A stretch of DNA of 63,419 nt, from positions 1 through 63,419 of the forward strand of contig DASPRM010000092.1 in assembly GCA_035624455.1 (NCBI GenBank), in the 5' to 3' direction. Positions within the stretch are counted from its first letter, which is position 1. The number at the start of each line of letters is the position of its first letter. The notes under the pieces are model-generated. The model saw only the letters and a list, made by a program, of their open reading frames with translations, did not search any database and was not told the origin of the DNA. Of this stretch, positions 1 through 9,225 are shown piece after piece. The stretch comes from Terriglobales bacterium. Its GTDB lineage: Bacteria > Acidobacteriota > Terriglobia > Terriglobales > Acidobacteriaceae. Position numbers and translations under genes: made by a program.

Positions 1-1
1 T

Positions 2-70
2 CCCGAATACCGGCGGGAGATGATAAGGTTGTTCGCCAAGCGAGCGGTGCTGGCCGCGGCGAAGAACTGA
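2..70 (+). CDS. C-terminal end of a gene cut by the window edge
   Basis: The frame is open from base 2 to a TGA at 68-70 and gives about 22 residues ending in LAAAKN, rich in Arg, Lys and Ala as is common at protein C-termini. The product cannot be recognised from so short a tail. It is followed by a repeat-like intergenic stretch, which fits a real gene end. It could also be a chance open frame. Confidence 0.35.
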   Translation, partial: PEYRREMIRLFAKRAVLAAAKN

Positions 71-96
71 GCGGGCGAGTTATTATCATTTTTCGG

Positions 97-172
97 TGTC
101 ATCCTGAGCGGAGTGCCGGGCTTCTTTTCGACCCGCATCGCATGCGTGTCGCAGGCACGGAGTCGAAGGACC
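97..172 (+). repeat. Dispersed TCATCCTGAGC...GTCGAAGGACC intergenic element
   Basis: The stretch begins TGTCATCCTGAGCGGAG and ends GGAGTCGAAGGACC. Relatives of the same motif occur at 47985-48015 (same orientation) and 40337-40387 (inverted). All copies lie between genes. Short elements of this kind are common in acidobacterial and other soil genomes; the function is unknown. Confidence 0.45.
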
Positions 173-214
173 GTGCGTTATTGTGCTTTGACGGGCGTCG
201 AGCCTGTGAAAAAC

Positions 215-619
215 ATGCACAGAAAGTCACTCGTCGCACTGATAGTGGGCTGCTTCATCCTCTGTCTTCCTGGCAATGCCCAGCAGAAGAAAACCAAGCC
301 TGTCGAGGCGCCGGCTTCGCCCTGTGTAGCAGAAAACGAGACGGTATATCGGCCGGACACTAACGGAGTTGTTGCGCCTGAGCCCATCGAGATGAACGAA
401 AAACATGCGCCCAGGTTGGCCAAAGGTTATGTGAGGGTGGAATTTCTCGTAGGTTCTCAAGGCAAAGTGTGTGAAGTGCGTATTCTCGACGCCTCGAATC
501 CCGCCGCCGGCCAGAAGATGGCCGACTACATTCAAAAATATTGGACATTCAAGCCTGGTACCTTCCATGGCAAGCCGGTACCAGTGAGGATGACCGCCAG
601 TTTCGACGAATCCCGTTAG
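215..619 (+). CDS. Small exported TonB C-terminal-domain protein
   Basis: About 134 residues from the ATG at 215. A hydrophobic N-terminal segment (LVALIVGCFILCLPGNAQ) looks like a signal peptide or single membrane anchor. A Lys/Pro-containing linker follows, then a C-terminal region resembling the TonB family (GYVRVEFLVGSQGKVCEVRI, then YWTFKPGTFHGKPVPVRM). In this family the C-terminal fold contacts outer-membrane transporters or acts as a periplasmic adaptor. The protein is much shorter than a full energy-transducing TonB and no ExbB/ExbD genes are adjacent, so an adaptor role is more likely than energy transduction. GTG at 206 is an alternative start; no convincing ribosome binding site decides between them. 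Confidence 0.6.
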   Translation: MHRKSLVALIVGCFILCLPGNAQQKKTKPVEAPASPCVAENETVYRPDTNGVVAPEPIEMNEKHAPRLAKGYVRVEFLVGSQGKVCEVRILDASNPAAGQKMADYIQKYWTFKPGTFHGKPVPVRMTASFDESR

Positions 620-658
620 CGCTGGTGTAGGATCGCGATCTGGCCACTGACGGCCAAC

Positions 659-1501
659 ATGATTACAGACTGCCACGTCCACATCGCACCGGTTGAGATG
701 TTTAAACCCGCGGCACTCGAGTTGATGAAAAAGAAGCGGCCGAATTTCGCCTCTATCGTCGAATACTGCCGCTCGCCAAAATCCTTTCTTCATCACCTCG
801 ACGACGCTGGAGTCGATCGCGCCATGCTTATCAATTATGTGGCGCCGGAAATCATTGGATTCACGGCTGGCGTCAATCAATGGGTGGTCGATTACTGCAA
901 GCACAATCCGTCGCGGCTACTGGCCTGCGGCAGCCTGCATCCGCGGCATAGCACCAACATCATGGCCGATGTGGAGCAGCTGGTTCGGCTGGGAGTGCGC
1001 CTGATTAAGATTCATCCACCACATCAACTTCTGTTCCCAAATGGCTATTTGCATGGGGTAAAGGAGCTGGAAATCATCTACCGGGCAGCCGAGGCGAACG
1101 GTATTCCGGTGATGTTCCACACCGGGACATCCATCTTTCCGGGCGCACGCAACAAATATGGCGATCCCATCCACATCGATGACGTCGCAGTGGACTTTCC
1201 GCGGCTTCGGATTCTGCTGGCGCACGGCGGTCGACCCCTGTGGATGAATACCGCATTTTTTCTGATACGGCGGCATGCGCACGTCTATCTCGATATCAGC
1301 AGCATCCCGCCGCAGGCTCTGCTGAAGTATTTTCCGCGGCTGGAGGAAATTGCTCAGAAAACGCTGTTCGGCAGCGACTGGCCTGGTCCGGGTGTACCGG
1401 AAATAAAAGGAAACATCGAAGCCTTTCGCGCTTTGCCGCTCAGTGAGACCGCCAAGGAGCAGATCCTAAGCCAGACCGCGCTCAGCCTGTGGCCGGCATG
1501 A
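659..1501 (+). CDS. Amidohydrolase-2 family metal-dependent hydrolase
   Basis: 280 residues with the TIM-barrel amidohydrolase signature. It has an N-terminal metal-binding HVH (ITDCHVHIAP), a middle HTGTS strand end, LLAHGG, and a late GSDWPGPG carrying the catalytic metal-ligand Asp. This family (PF04909) includes decarboxylases and lactone or amide hydrolases related to ACMSD. Length fits the family. It starts 39 bases after the TonB-like gene on the same strand. The substrate cannot be read from sequence. Confidence 0.75.
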   Translation: MITDCHVHIAPVEMFKPAALELMKKKRPNFASIVEYCRSPKSFLHHLDDAGVDRAMLINYVAPEIIGFTAGVNQWVVDYCKHNPSRLLACGSLHPRHSTNIMADVEQLVRLGVRLIKIHPPHQLLFPNGYLHGVKELEIIYRAAEANGIPVMFHTGTSIFPGARNKYGDPIHIDDVAVDFPRLRILLAHGGRPLWMNTAFFLIRRHAHVYLDISSIPPQALLKYFPRLEEIAQKTLFGSDWPGPGVPEIKGNIEAFRALPLSETAKEQILSQTALSLWPA

Positions 1502-1643
1502 TCGCCCTCAGCAGTTTCTGGCGTCACTCTCCCAGCAAGGGCGGAACATAAAGGGGTCGGAATCGAGTGAGACTTGGATTCACAGCGAATTCACCAAAGT
1601 CAAATCAAATGAGAGATAAAATTCGCAGCCTCAGGAGGCATTC

Positions 1644-2030
1644 ATGGAGCGCGCAACTGGTATTGGAGGCATCTTTTTCAAGTGCGATGATCCCGAAAAA
1701 ATGTATCAGTGGTACGAGAAGCACCTTGGGCTGAAGCGAGTTGGTGGAGCAGTCGGGTTCGAATGGCGTCACAAGGATGAGGACAAACCAGGAATGACCG
1801 TCTGGAGCCTGTTTCCGCGAACCTCTACCTATTTCGATCCCAGCCAGGCAAACTTCATGATCAATTACTGCGTGGAAAACCTGGACGCGCTGTTAGAGAG
1901 GCTGCGCGCGGAAGGCGTGGAAATCGATCCCAAACGCGAGGACCATGAGTACGGTCGATTCGCCTGGATTATGGATCCCGAAGGCAACCGCATCGAATTG
2001 TGGGAACCGCCGAAGACCCAGGCAATGTGA
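1644..2030 (+). CDS. VOC-superfamily (glyoxalase-like) protein
   Basis: 128 residues preceded by a clear AGGAGG ribosome binding site. The sequence shows paired betaalphabetabetabeta modules of the vicinal oxygen chelate fold: the N-terminal IGGIFFKCDDPEKMYQWYEK resembles the first module, and the C-terminal IMDPEGNRIELWEPP is the classic second-half motif with the metal-ligand Glu. Family members are glyoxalases, dioxygenases or resistance proteins. The exact reaction is not predictable. It ends convergently with the S46 peptidase, with a strong hairpin in between. Confidence 0.8.
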   Translation: MERATGIGGIFFKCDDPEKMYQWYEKHLGLKRVGGAVGFEWRHKDEDKPGMTVWSLFPRTSTYFDPSQANFMINYCVENLDALLERLRAEGVEIDPKREDHEYGRFAWIMDPEGNRIELWEPPKTQAM

Positions 2031-2037
2031 GTTTCCC

Positions 2038-2072
2038 GCCCTGTCGCTCCAAAAACCGGGAGCGACAAGGGC
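2038..2072. terminator. Strong hairpin between convergent genes
   Basis: GCCCTGTCGCTCC at 2038-2050 pairs with GGAGCGACAAGGGC at 2059-2072, with one bulge and an A-rich loop. It sits between the ends of the VOC gene and the S46 peptidase gene. Neither side carries a proper U-tract, so it may be an atypical terminator or an mRNA 3-prime stabiliser. Confidence 0.4.
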
Positions 2073-2117
2073 AGGCCACCCAATCTGCAAAAATCTCACG
2101 AAAAGGTTGCTGCAGCC

Positions 2118-4232
2118 CTATTTTCCCTTTGCCGCCCCCGCGTTGCCGTTCATCAGTTCATCGGCCAGGGCGGCAGCGCCGTAAATCTTCCGCAGTGCCT
2201 CCTGGATCGCTCGAGCATCCACATGAATGGATCGCGCTTGCTTGTCGCTGTAGGCAAACCGCCATGCCAGGGACTGGATGTTGCCATCAAAGATAATGCC
2301 GACTACTTCGCCATCTCTGTTGATCACCGGGCTGCCGGAATTGCCTCCGATAATGTCGGGCGTGGCGACAATATTGAAGGGGGCTTCTAAATCCAGCTTG
2401 GACTTGTTCTTCATCCAGCTTTCCGGCAATTGGTACGGATCCTTATTTCCATGTTCCGCAGCATGTTCGTAGGCTCCGCCCATGGTGGTGAAGTAGGGAA
2501 GATGTTTTCCGTTTTCTTCGTACCCGCGCACCGCACCGTAGCTCAAGCGCAGCGTGAAGGTGGCATCTGGCGGCACATTCAGTCCGCCTTGAGCAAATCG
2601 GGCCTTGGCCAGGATGCCGCCATCCCGTTTCTCCACGGCGTCCACCTGATCGTCATATTGCTTGCGGACTTTGCGGGCCTCGGGATCGATCATGCGCATC
2701 AGCACGATCAGTGGGTCTTTGCTGGCTTCGATCGCCGTCTGTCCGCCGTTATAGAGCTGCTTACGATAAGCAACGTCATCGAGTTTAGTGCCTGGGATCA
2801 GCTCGTCAGCTCGCTGCGCGGGCGTCTTGCCATTGAGGACTTTGCGCACCAGATCGGCATCTTCCTTTACCAGGCTCTGCATTTCCTGTAGCGACTCCGT
2901 CAAAATGGCGGTCTCCAGCGTTTTATAAATGGGTGCGGTGGAGAAGAGGTCCTGCTCGACGGAGGAAAGATTCGATTCCCGATACTCGCGAAGCCGCTCG
3001 CCATTGGGCTTGGTTTTTTCGGCCGCAAGGCGTACCAGGTCGCGGGCATAGCCGCACAGATTTCCACGGAAGCCCGCGCGCCGTTCAAAGTAAAACAGCG
3101 GGAAGAAAATCTGCCGCTGTACTTGCATGGCATTTTCAATCTCTCCCCAGGGATTTCCGAATTCCGCGCTCTTCTTGGGATCAGCCGCGACATCGTCCCT
3201 AAGCTTTTTCTCTTCTTCCTGCTTGCTTGCCAGAAGGCTGGGATCGTTAAGTCCGTCGTTGTAGCCAGTGATGGCCTTGAGGCTGTTTTCCAAGCTAAAG
3301 ATGCCTTCCTGGGCGATGCGGGCATTCTCCGGTGATTTCGCGGCGAAGTCTTTCAGCCAGGCAATCCGCCGCTTGAGCGATGCCAGCTGCCACGGATACT
3401 GCATGTCTTTAAGAAACTTCAACTGCGCCACGGTAAGCAGGCGGCCGGTGGATCCGGGGTTTCCCGAGACAAGAACCAGATCGCCTTCCTTAACGCCGGT
3501 TCGCGTCCAGCGAAGATAGTCTTTCAACTGCGCCGGTTTGTCGTTCTCGTAAACACGAAAGAAGGTGATATCCAGGTCGTAGCGCGGATAGTTGAAATTG
3601 TCGGGATCGCCGCCAAAAAATGCGGCGTCGAACTCGGGCGCGAATACCAGACGCACGTCTGTGTACTTCTTGTACTTATAGAGCTGGTACATGCCACCGG
3701 AGTAGAAAGTGACGACATCACAACGCAAACCGGTGCTGGTGTTGCAGTCACGCTCGATCGCAGCCATGGCAGAACGCATCGCCGCGCCTGCCTGCGCGGA
3801 ATTCATTTCCTTGGTTACGGCAGAATTGACTTTGTCGGTCACGTCCTCGATACCCACCAACTGGTTGAGCTCGAGATTGGGACACTTTGCTTCCTGGGCC
3901 CGAGTGGGGGCATAGAAGCCGGTTTTCATGTAGTCCTGGCCGCTCTTGGAGAGGTCCTGAATACATTCAGCTCCCACGTGGTGATTGGTGAATGTGAGGC
4001 CATCGGCAGAAACAAAGGAGCCCGATCCACCGTTGTTGAATCGCACCGAGGACAAACGTACGTGATCCAGCCAAGTTTGCGCAGGTTCGAAACCGTAAGC
4101 CGTCTTCACCTTGGCTTTGGGAAAAGCGTTGAACAGCCACATGCCTTCGTCCGCGGCTGCCCTGGGGAGCAGCGCGGCGAATAGGACAGCAAGTAAGCAG
4201 AGAGCTAAGTACCGCGATCTGGGAGATTGCAT
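2118..4232 (-). CDS. S46-family dipeptidyl-peptidase
   Basis: 704 residues, the usual length for DPP7/DPP11-type S46 peptidases. These chymotrypsin-fold serine exopeptidases remove dipeptides from oligopeptide N-termini in the periplasm. A signal peptide covers about residues 1-27 (LALCLLAVLFAALLPRAAA). The catalytic His lies in TNHHVGAE near residue 84. The region GGDPDNFNYPRYDLD carries the likely Asp. The nucleophile is Ser632 in GGNSGSPV. The specificity-determining Gly/Arg residue of DPP7 versus DPP11 was not assigned. It is a single transcription unit, convergent with the VOC gene and divergent from citrate synthase. Confidence 0.9.
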   Translation of the reverse strand: MQSPRSRYLALCLLAVLFAALLPRAAADEGMWLFNAFPKAKVKTAYGFEPAQTWLDHVRLSSVRFNNGGSGSFVSADGLTFTNHHVGAECIQDLSKSGQDYMKTGFYAPTRAQEAKCPNLELNQLVGIEDVTDKVNSAVTKEMNSAQAGAAMRSAMAAIERDCNTSTGLRCDVVTFYSGGMYQLYKYKKYTDVRLVFAPEFDAAFFGGDPDNFNYPRYDLDITFFRVYENDKPAQLKDYLRWTRTGVKEGDLVLVSGNPGSTGRLLTVAQLKFLKDMQYPWQLASLKRRIAWLKDFAAKSPENARIAQEGIFSLENSLKAITGYNDGLNDPSLLASKQEEEKKLRDDVAADPKKSAEFGNPWGEIENAMQVQRQIFFPLFYFERRAGFRGNLCGYARDLVRLAAEKTKPNGERLREYRESNLSSVEQDLFSTAPIYKTLETAILTESLQEMQSLVKEDADLVRKVLNGKTPAQRADELIPGTKLDDVAYRKQLYNGGQTAIEASKDPLIVLMRMIDPEARKVRKQYDDQVDAVEKRDGGILAKARFAQGGLNVPPDATFTLRLSYGAVRGYEENGKHLPYFTTMGGAYEHAAEHGNKDPYQLPESWMKNKSKLDLEAPFNIVATPDIIGGNSGSPVINRDGEVVGIIFDGNIQSLAWRFAYSDKQARSIHVDARAIQEALRKIYGAAALADELMNGNAGAAKGK

Positions 4233-4357
4233 GAGGGCTCCAGGCCCATTCCCTTATCGGGTCCGGGCGAATAGTCAAACGTTTCAATATACGGATTGCC
4301 TGCGCTCTCGGGCAATGATTAAGGTGGCAGGCGCTTGTGATCCGGCGCAGGCCCGCC

Positions 4358-4387
4358 TTGGAAAAGCCAGCTCCTTTCGGGTATAAA
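4358..4387 (+). promoter_or_regulatory. Predicted sigma-70-type promoter for citrate synthase
   Basis: TTGGAA at 4358-4363 and TATAAA at 4382-4387 are separated by 18 bases. The start codon lies about 80 bases downstream, leaving a leader of roughly 70 nt. Assigned by eye; acidobacterial promoter consensus is not well defined. Confidence 0.45.
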
Positions 4388-4467
4388 AGAGGGTTGGCCG
4401 GGCCGGAGCGGAGCTACGGTTTCGGATCTATTCGCATCTCAACCTTAAAGACTCAATCGAGGCGCTT

Positions 4468-5607
4468 ATGTCCACCAGCATGGTAGCCAGCAAGGGTTTG
4501 GAAGGTGTCGTTGCGGCGCACTCCAGCATTTGCTTTATCGATGGGGATCGGGGTGTTCTCGCCTACCGTGGATACGACATTCACGAACTCGCCGATCATT
4601 CCACCTTCGAAGAGGTCTGTCACCTGCTTTGGTATGGACGCTTGCCTAACCAACAGGAACTGGAGAACCTCGCTATCAGCCTGTGGCGGGAAAGCAAACT
4701 GGACGCAGCCATTATCAGCCTTCTGCGGCAGGTTCCGAAGCACGCGCTGCCCATGGACGTGCTGCGGACCACGGTTTCCGCGCTGGCCTATTACGAACCG
4801 GAGGAGAAAGCCGGCGATCACGAGGCCAATGTCCGCAAAGCCATTCGATTGACAGCGCAGATCTCGATGATCGTGGCTTACTACGATCGCATTCGCAAAG
4901 GGCTGCCCCTGGTTGAGCCGGACCGTTACCTCAATCACGCCGGCAATTTCCTGTACATGCTTACCGGCAATCGCCCATCTGCGACGGCCTCGCGTGCCCT
5001 GGATGTGGCTCTGATCCTGCATGCCGACCATGAATTGAACGCCTCCACCTTTGCCGCCCGGGTGACCGCGGCTACCCTCTCCGACATGCATTCCGCCGTG
5101 ACATCAGCGATTGGAGCCCTCAAGGGGCCATTGCACGGAGGCGCCAACGAAACCGTGTTCCAGATGCTTGAAGGTATCGATCAGGCTGGAGCTGACCCGG
5201 TTGAATACGTAAAGGGCATGCTGGCGCAGAAAAAGAAGGTTCCTGGCTTCGGTCATCGCGTCTATCACACCGAGGATCCTCGTGCCACGCACCTTCGCCG
5301 AATGTCCCAAGATCTAGGCAAGTCGGCCGGCGAGACCAAGTGGTTTGAGTTCTCTTACAAGATCGAGGAATTTATCCGCAGCGATAAGAAGCTGAACGCC
5401 AACGTAGACTTCTACTCGGCATCTACCTACCACACTTTGGGAATTGACCTCGATCTGTTTACGCCTATCTTCGCGGTTTCGCGCATCTCGGGGTGGACTG
5501 CGCACGTCATCGAGCAGCTTGACGATAACCGGCTAATTCGCCCCCGGGCGGAGTACGGGGGACCGCTTTATCCGCAGCACTACGTGCCCATCGGCCAGCG
5601 CAAGTAG
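4468..5607 (+). CDS. gltA: Citrate synthase
   Basis: 379 residues, the size of the short dimeric (CitZ-like) bacterial citrate synthases, which condense oxaloacetate with acetyl-CoA. Catalytic residues are visible: His223 in GPLHGGANE, His263 in PGFGHRVYHTEDPR and Asp314 in NVDFYSAS. The N-terminal FIDGDRGVLAYRGYDI is the typical opening strand. A 2-methylcitrate synthase has very similar sequence and cannot be fully excluded, but no prp genes are nearby. It stands alone, with its own predicted promoter upstream and a GGCTTCAGCC hairpin downstream. Confidence 0.9.
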   Translation: MSTSMVASKGLEGVVAAHSSICFIDGDRGVLAYRGYDIHELADHSTFEEVCHLLWYGRLPNQQELENLAISLWRESKLDAAIISLLRQVPKHALPMDVLRTTVSALAYYEPEEKAGDHEANVRKAIRLTAQISMIVAYYDRIRKGLPLVEPDRYLNHAGNFLYMLTGNRPSATASRALDVALILHADHELNASTFAARVTAATLSDMHSAVTSAIGALKGPLHGGANETVFQMLEGIDQAGADPVEYVKGMLAQKKKVPGFGHRVYHTEDPRATHLRRMSQDLGKSAGETKWFEFSYKIEEFIRSDKKLNANVDFYSASTYHTLGIDLDLFTPIFAVSRISGWTAHVIEQLDDNRLIRPRAEYGGPLYPQHYVPIGQRK

Positions 5608-5652
5608 GTCGAGGGATTGGCTGTCTAGCTTCGCGCGGGAAAGCTCTGAAAG

Positions 5653-5672
5653 GGCGCGGCTTCAGCCGCGCC
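5653..5672. repeat. GGCGCGGC-TTCA-GCCGCGCC hairpin of the GGCTTCAGCC family
   Basis: A perfect 8-bp stem with a TTCA loop lies 46 bases after the citrate synthase stop. It belongs to the same family of GGCTTCAGCC / GGCTGAAGCC hairpins seen at 8152, 21700-21800 and 37138. There is no U-tract, so it is a dispersed repeat and only possibly a transcript end. Confidence 0.5.
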
Positions 5673-5750
5673 ATATCCCCCTGATTCAGAATTCTCATCC
5701 TCGCCATCACATCCGTCATCTCTTGAAGCAAGGGATAGAATCGTATACAG

Positions 5751-6920
5751 ATGCGCCGAGCCTATATCGACAATAACGCGACCACGCCGGTCCTCCTGCC
5801 GGTGTTGGAGGCGATGCAGCCGTATTTTCTTGAGCAGTTTGGCAACGCCTCATCCATCCATCACCATGGGCAGCACACGCGGGCAGCGGTAGAGCAGGCG
5901 CGGGAATCGATTGCTGAGTTGCTGGGCGCGCGGCCGCCAGAGGTCGTATTTACCAGCGGGGGTACCGAAGCTGACAACCTGGCGCTTTTTGGACTGGTTC
6001 GTCCTGGCGATCACCTGATCACTTCGCAGGTCGAGCACCACGCAGTGCTCAATTCTGCCAAGCGTCTGGAAGCGATGGGATGCGAAGTCACATACCTGCC
6101 GGTGGACGGCGGAGGGCTGATCGACCTCGAAAAGCTGCGGCGGTCGGTGCGTTCCAATACGCGCCTGATCTCGATTATTTTCGCCAACAATGAAACTGGC
6201 GTAACTCAACCTGTAGTCGAGATTGGCCGCATTGCCGCGGACGCCGACGTGTACTTCCACACCGACGCGGTACAGGCAGCCGGCAAGGTTCCGATCAATG
6301 TGCAAGACATCGGCTGCGACCTGCTCTCCCTCTCCGGCCACAAGATCCATGCCCCGCAGGGCGTCGGGGTCCTCTATGTGCGCAAGGGGACGCTTCTGCA
6401 GCCCATGCTCTATGGAGGGCGCCACGAGCGCTCTCGGCGTGCTGGCACGGAGAATGTTCCGGGAATCGTCGCTCTCGGCAAGGCGGCGGAACTGGCGCGT
6501 CTGGGTTTCACCGACGGCAGCGTCGAGCGAATTCGCCAGCTCCGGGATCGCATAGAAACCACGATTCTGGCAGAGATCGATCAAGTCGGGGTGAATGGAG
6601 GCGGCGCGCCCCGGGTGCCTAATACGACCAACATCTACTTCGATTGTATTGAGGGCGAGGCGTTGGTGATCGCTCTGGACCTGAAGGGCGTGGCCGTCTC
6701 AACTGGGGCTGCCTGCTCCTCCGGCGCCATTGAGCCGTCTCATGTTCTGACAGCTATGGGACTCGCGCCTGAGCGGGCGCGTGCCAGCCTGCGCTTCAGC
6801 CTGGGCAAGCAGAATACTTCGGCTGACGTCGATCTGCTGCTGTCCATCCTGCCTGAAACCGTAGCCCGCCTGCGTGAACTTTCCCCGGTTTACAATGGAA
6901 AAGAGGCGGTAAGAAGCTAA
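5751..6920 (+). CDS. Cysteine desulfurase (NifS/IscS class)
   Basis: 389 residues, a fold-type I PLP enzyme that takes sulfur from L-cysteine as a protein persulfide. The N-terminus AYIDNNATTPVL is diagnostic. The PLP Lys is at about residue 198 (SGHKIHAPQG). The mobile catalytic Cys is at about 322 in STGAACSSGAIEPSHV, the NifS/IscS class I active-site loop. MnmA starts 63 bases downstream on the same strand, so the likely job is supplying sulfur for tRNA 2-thiolation and possibly Fe-S assembly. No iscU, iscA or hsc genes are adjacent. A short leader with AAGGGAT precedes the ATG. Confidence 0.92.
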   Translation: MRRAYIDNNATTPVLLPVLEAMQPYFLEQFGNASSIHHHGQHTRAAVEQARESIAELLGARPPEVVFTSGGTEADNLALFGLVRPGDHLITSQVEHHAVLNSAKRLEAMGCEVTYLPVDGGGLIDLEKLRRSVRSNTRLISIIFANNETGVTQPVVEIGRIAADADVYFHTDAVQAAGKVPINVQDIGCDLLSLSGHKIHAPQGVGVLYVRKGTLLQPMLYGGRHERSRRAGTENVPGIVALGKAAELARLGFTDGSVERIRQLRDRIETTILAEIDQVGVNGGGAPRVPNTTNIYFDCIEGEALVIALDLKGVAVSTGAACSSGAIEPSHVLTAMGLAPERARASLRFSLGKQNTSADVDLLLSILPETVARLRELSPVYNGKEAVRS

Positions 6921-6983
6921 CAGGGCGCTTTTGGGGTGTCCCGGTTTTTCCTACTTCGCAGATCACCCGATCCTAATTCGACG

Positions 6984-8102
6984 ATGACTCCAGGTAGCAC
7001 TATCGCGGTTGCCATGTCGGGCGGTGTCGATTCCTCGGCCGTCGCCGCCATGCTCCGTTCCGAGGGACACGAGGTAATTGGGCTGACCATGCAACTCTGG
7101 AACCAGCGGCGCCTGGCGGGCCAGAACGGTATGCCGGAGGCCGTCCACGGCCGTTGCTGTTCGCTGGATGACGTTTACGACGCGCGGCGTGTAGCCGAGA
7201 AGTTGGGGATCCCCTACTACGTGGTCAATCAGGAGCAGCGCTTCGAGAGCGACGTAGTGCGTCCTTTTGTGCAGGAGTATCTGTCCGGGAGAACGCCGAT
7301 CCCCTGCAGCCTTTGCAACAATCATTTGAAGTTCGACCAGTTGCTGATCACTGCGCGGCAGATTGGCGCGGAACGCCTGGCAACAGGGCACTATGCGCGC
7401 GTGGAGTACGATTCCGACCGTGACCGCTGGCTGCTGAAGCGTCCCGCTGACTCGGCCCGTGATCAGACCTACTTCCTGTTTGGTCTCACCCAGGAGCAAC
7501 TGAGCCGCACGCTTTTCCCACTCGGTCACCTGCAGAAGGCCGAGGTCCGCGAAATCGCGCGTTCCCACGGCTTGGCCCTGGCCGACAAGCCCGACTCGCA
7601 GGAGATCTGCTTCGTCCCCGGGGGCGACTACAAGCAGTTCATCGACGCCTACCTGGCCGAACAAAGTGAGGCACTGCCCGACACCTCGGGTGAACTGGTT
7701 ACTACCACCGGCGAAGTGCTAGGGACCCATCCGGGCATTCACAACTTCACGGTTGGGCAGCGCAAGGGGCTGGGAATAGCGGCAGGATTTCCGCTCTATG
7801 TCCTTGGGATCAACGGAAACAAGCGCCAGGTGGTAGTCGGAGAGGATCGTGGTCTCTGGTCAACTACGCTGCGCGCCATTCGTGTGAATTGGATCGCCCC
7901 GACGAATGGTGAGCTGCAGCACCCGCTACGTGTTACCGCCAAAATCCGCAACCGCCACCAGCCTGCCGCTGCAACAGTAGAGGCTATTTCAGACGAAGAG
8001 GTGTTGGTTACGTTTGACGAGCCGCAGCGGGCCATCACACCCGGTCAGGCGGTGGTTTTCTATCAGGATGACGTAGTGGTCGGCGGCGGCTGGATTACGT
8101 GA
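6984..8102 (+). CDS. mnmA: tRNA-specific 2-thiouridylase MnmA
   Basis: 372 residues from the ATG at 6984; a GTG 48 bases upstream is in frame but adds residues not needed for the family. The enzyme adenylates and thiolates U34 of Lys, Glu and Gln tRNAs. The PP-loop SGGVDSS is at residues 12-18. The two redox/catalytic Cys are visible, in [11 protein letters not shown] (about 111) and [15 protein letters not shown] (about 209). The middle TFNVGQR-like [14 protein letters not shown] is the usual central-domain motif. It follows the cysteine desulfurase directly, which fits direct persulfide delivery. Confidence 0.93.
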   Translation: MTPGSTIAVAMSGGVDSSAVAAMLRSEGHEVIGLTMQLWNQRRLAGQNGMPEAVHGRCCSLDDVYDARRVAEKLGIPYYVVNQEQRFESDVVRPFVQEYLSGRTPIPCSLCNNHLKFDQLLITARQIGAERLATGHYARVEYDSDRDRWLLKRPADSARDQTYFLFGLTQEQLSRTLFPLGHLQKAEVREIARSHGLALADKPDSQEICFVPGGDYKQFIDAYLAEQSEALPDTSGELVTTTGEVLGTHPGIHNFTVGQRKGLGIAAGFPLYVLGINGNKRQVVVGEDRGLWSTTLRAIRVNWIAPTNGELQHPLRVTAKIRNRHQPAAATVEAISDEEVLVTFDEPQRAITPGQAVVFYQDDVVVGGGWIT

Positions 8103-8151
8103 GGCATCCTGAACTGTGAAAGTGTAGCCGCGCGACCGTGGAGATTCTGCA

Positions 8152-8163
8152 GGGCTGAAGCCC
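8152..8163. repeat. GGGCTGAAGCCC dispersed motif
   Basis: A 12-base palindrome-like motif in the gap after mnmA, followed at 8184-8202 by related but imperfect GGCTTTTCAAAGCAGGCC sequence. Same family as the hairpins at 5653, 21700-21800 and 37138. Confidence 0.5.
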
Positions 8164-8266
8164 GGATCCATTGGGCTTTTCAAAGCAGGCCTGAAGGGCT
8201 GGTCCACCCCTGGTGAATAGATCTTAGCGAGCTAGTGAAGCGCGTTCTAGTGTTCTGCGCCCAACG

Positions 8267-8770
8267 TCACACAAACAGTTCGTCCTGCTGGGTGGCGCCG
8301 TTGCGCGAGCGCCGCGAGCGTCCCAGGAACACTCCGATTCCGGTGGAGACGGCTTGCAGAATAGCTGAGAGCTGACGCACAGGCGCATTCACAGTGGTTT
8401 GCACTGTCTCGCTCGCTGTTTCCACCTTGTCAAAAGTCCGCGACACGAAATCATCAGCCCGCACTACCTGCCGCCGGGTGCGGTCCATGATGTCGGACAG
8501 CGTGCTATCGAGCTTCTCCGCCTGAACTTTCAGCAAAGTGCTGCTTTCGGCGACGTTGGTGACCAGCATCTCCACGCGCGGACGTGTGTGCTCCACCAGC
8601 GCCTGGACGTTGTCGAGAGTAGGGCCGATGCGACGTTGTACGTCGTTGGCCAGGATTTCCATGCGTTTTCCGGTCTTGCGTAAGGAGATCAGAATCGCCA
8701 GCAACACAATAATCTGCATGCCGACAGCGATTCCGACTTCAATCAGAAGGATAGTAAATCGGCTTTCCAT
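8267..8770 (-). CDS. DUF948-like membrane-anchored coiled-coil protein
   Basis: 167 residues. One N-terminal membrane segment (about residues 5-29, IEVGIAVGMQIIVLLAILIS) is followed by a long amphipathic region with regular Val/Leu spacing. This resembles DUF948 proteins, whose function is largely unknown and often linked to general stress. It lies 43 bases after the YtxH-like gene, in the same order often seen for YtxH/DUF948 pairs, so a shared envelope or stress role is likely. The last residues are polar and variable. Confidence 0.6.
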   Translation of the reverse strand: MESRFTILLIEVGIAVGMQIIVLLAILISLRKTGKRMEILANDVQRRIGPTLDNVQALVEHTRPRVEMLVTNVAESSTLLKVQAEKLDSTLSDIMDRTRRQVVRADDFVSRTFDKVETASETVQTTVNAPVRQLSAILQAVSTGIGVFLGRSRRSRNGATQQDELFV

Positions 8771-8813
8771 CTTTCTTCCGGACCTGCTTTCCCCTCGGGC
8801 GCGCGTTCCGCGA

Positions 8814-9110
8814 CTAGGTTCCTTCTCCGGTTGCGGTCGCGTCCTTGTAGGCTTGTCTGCCGGCGTCGTAGGCGGTTTTCAGTTGGTCCTTTTGCTGCTG
8901 CACAAAATCCTTGCCCCGATCCACCCACTGGTTGGCCTGTTGCCGCGCATCCCGCGCTTTTCGAGCCACCCGATCGCGCTGCTCCTCGGCGCGATCGCGC
9001 ACCATCTGACGCGTTTCTTCACCGGAACGAGGAGCATAGAGAATCCCGATCGCAGCTCCGATGCCGAGCCCTGCCAGGAACCAACCAAAACCATTGCCGT
9101 TATCCGCCAT
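8814..9110 (-). CDS. YtxH-domain small membrane protein
   Basis: 98 residues. The glycine-rich membrane segment GFGWFLAGLGIGAAIGILYAPRSG ends in the APRSGEETR motif typical of YtxH proteins, followed by a charged helix of Arg/Gln/Lys repeats. Family members are stress-induced in Firmicutes and widespread in soil bacteria; the biochemical role is unknown. A purine-rich GGAGGTCGAG precedes the start codon. First gene of a two-gene unit with the DUF948-like protein. Confidence 0.75.
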   Translation of the reverse strand: MADNGNGFGWFLAGLGIGAAIGILYAPRSGEETRQMVRDRAEEQRDRVARKARDARQQANQWVDRGKDFVQQQKDQLKTAYDAGRQAYKDATATGEGT

Positions 9111-9225
9111 CTCGACCTCCTTGGATGCCCAAACTGGGCGATGTTAGCATCCGCATTCCGGAATTACAAACCAGCAAGCGAGGGCTGTGCTCTCTACAGT
9201 GCTATTGTGAAACAGCACCCTCGGC

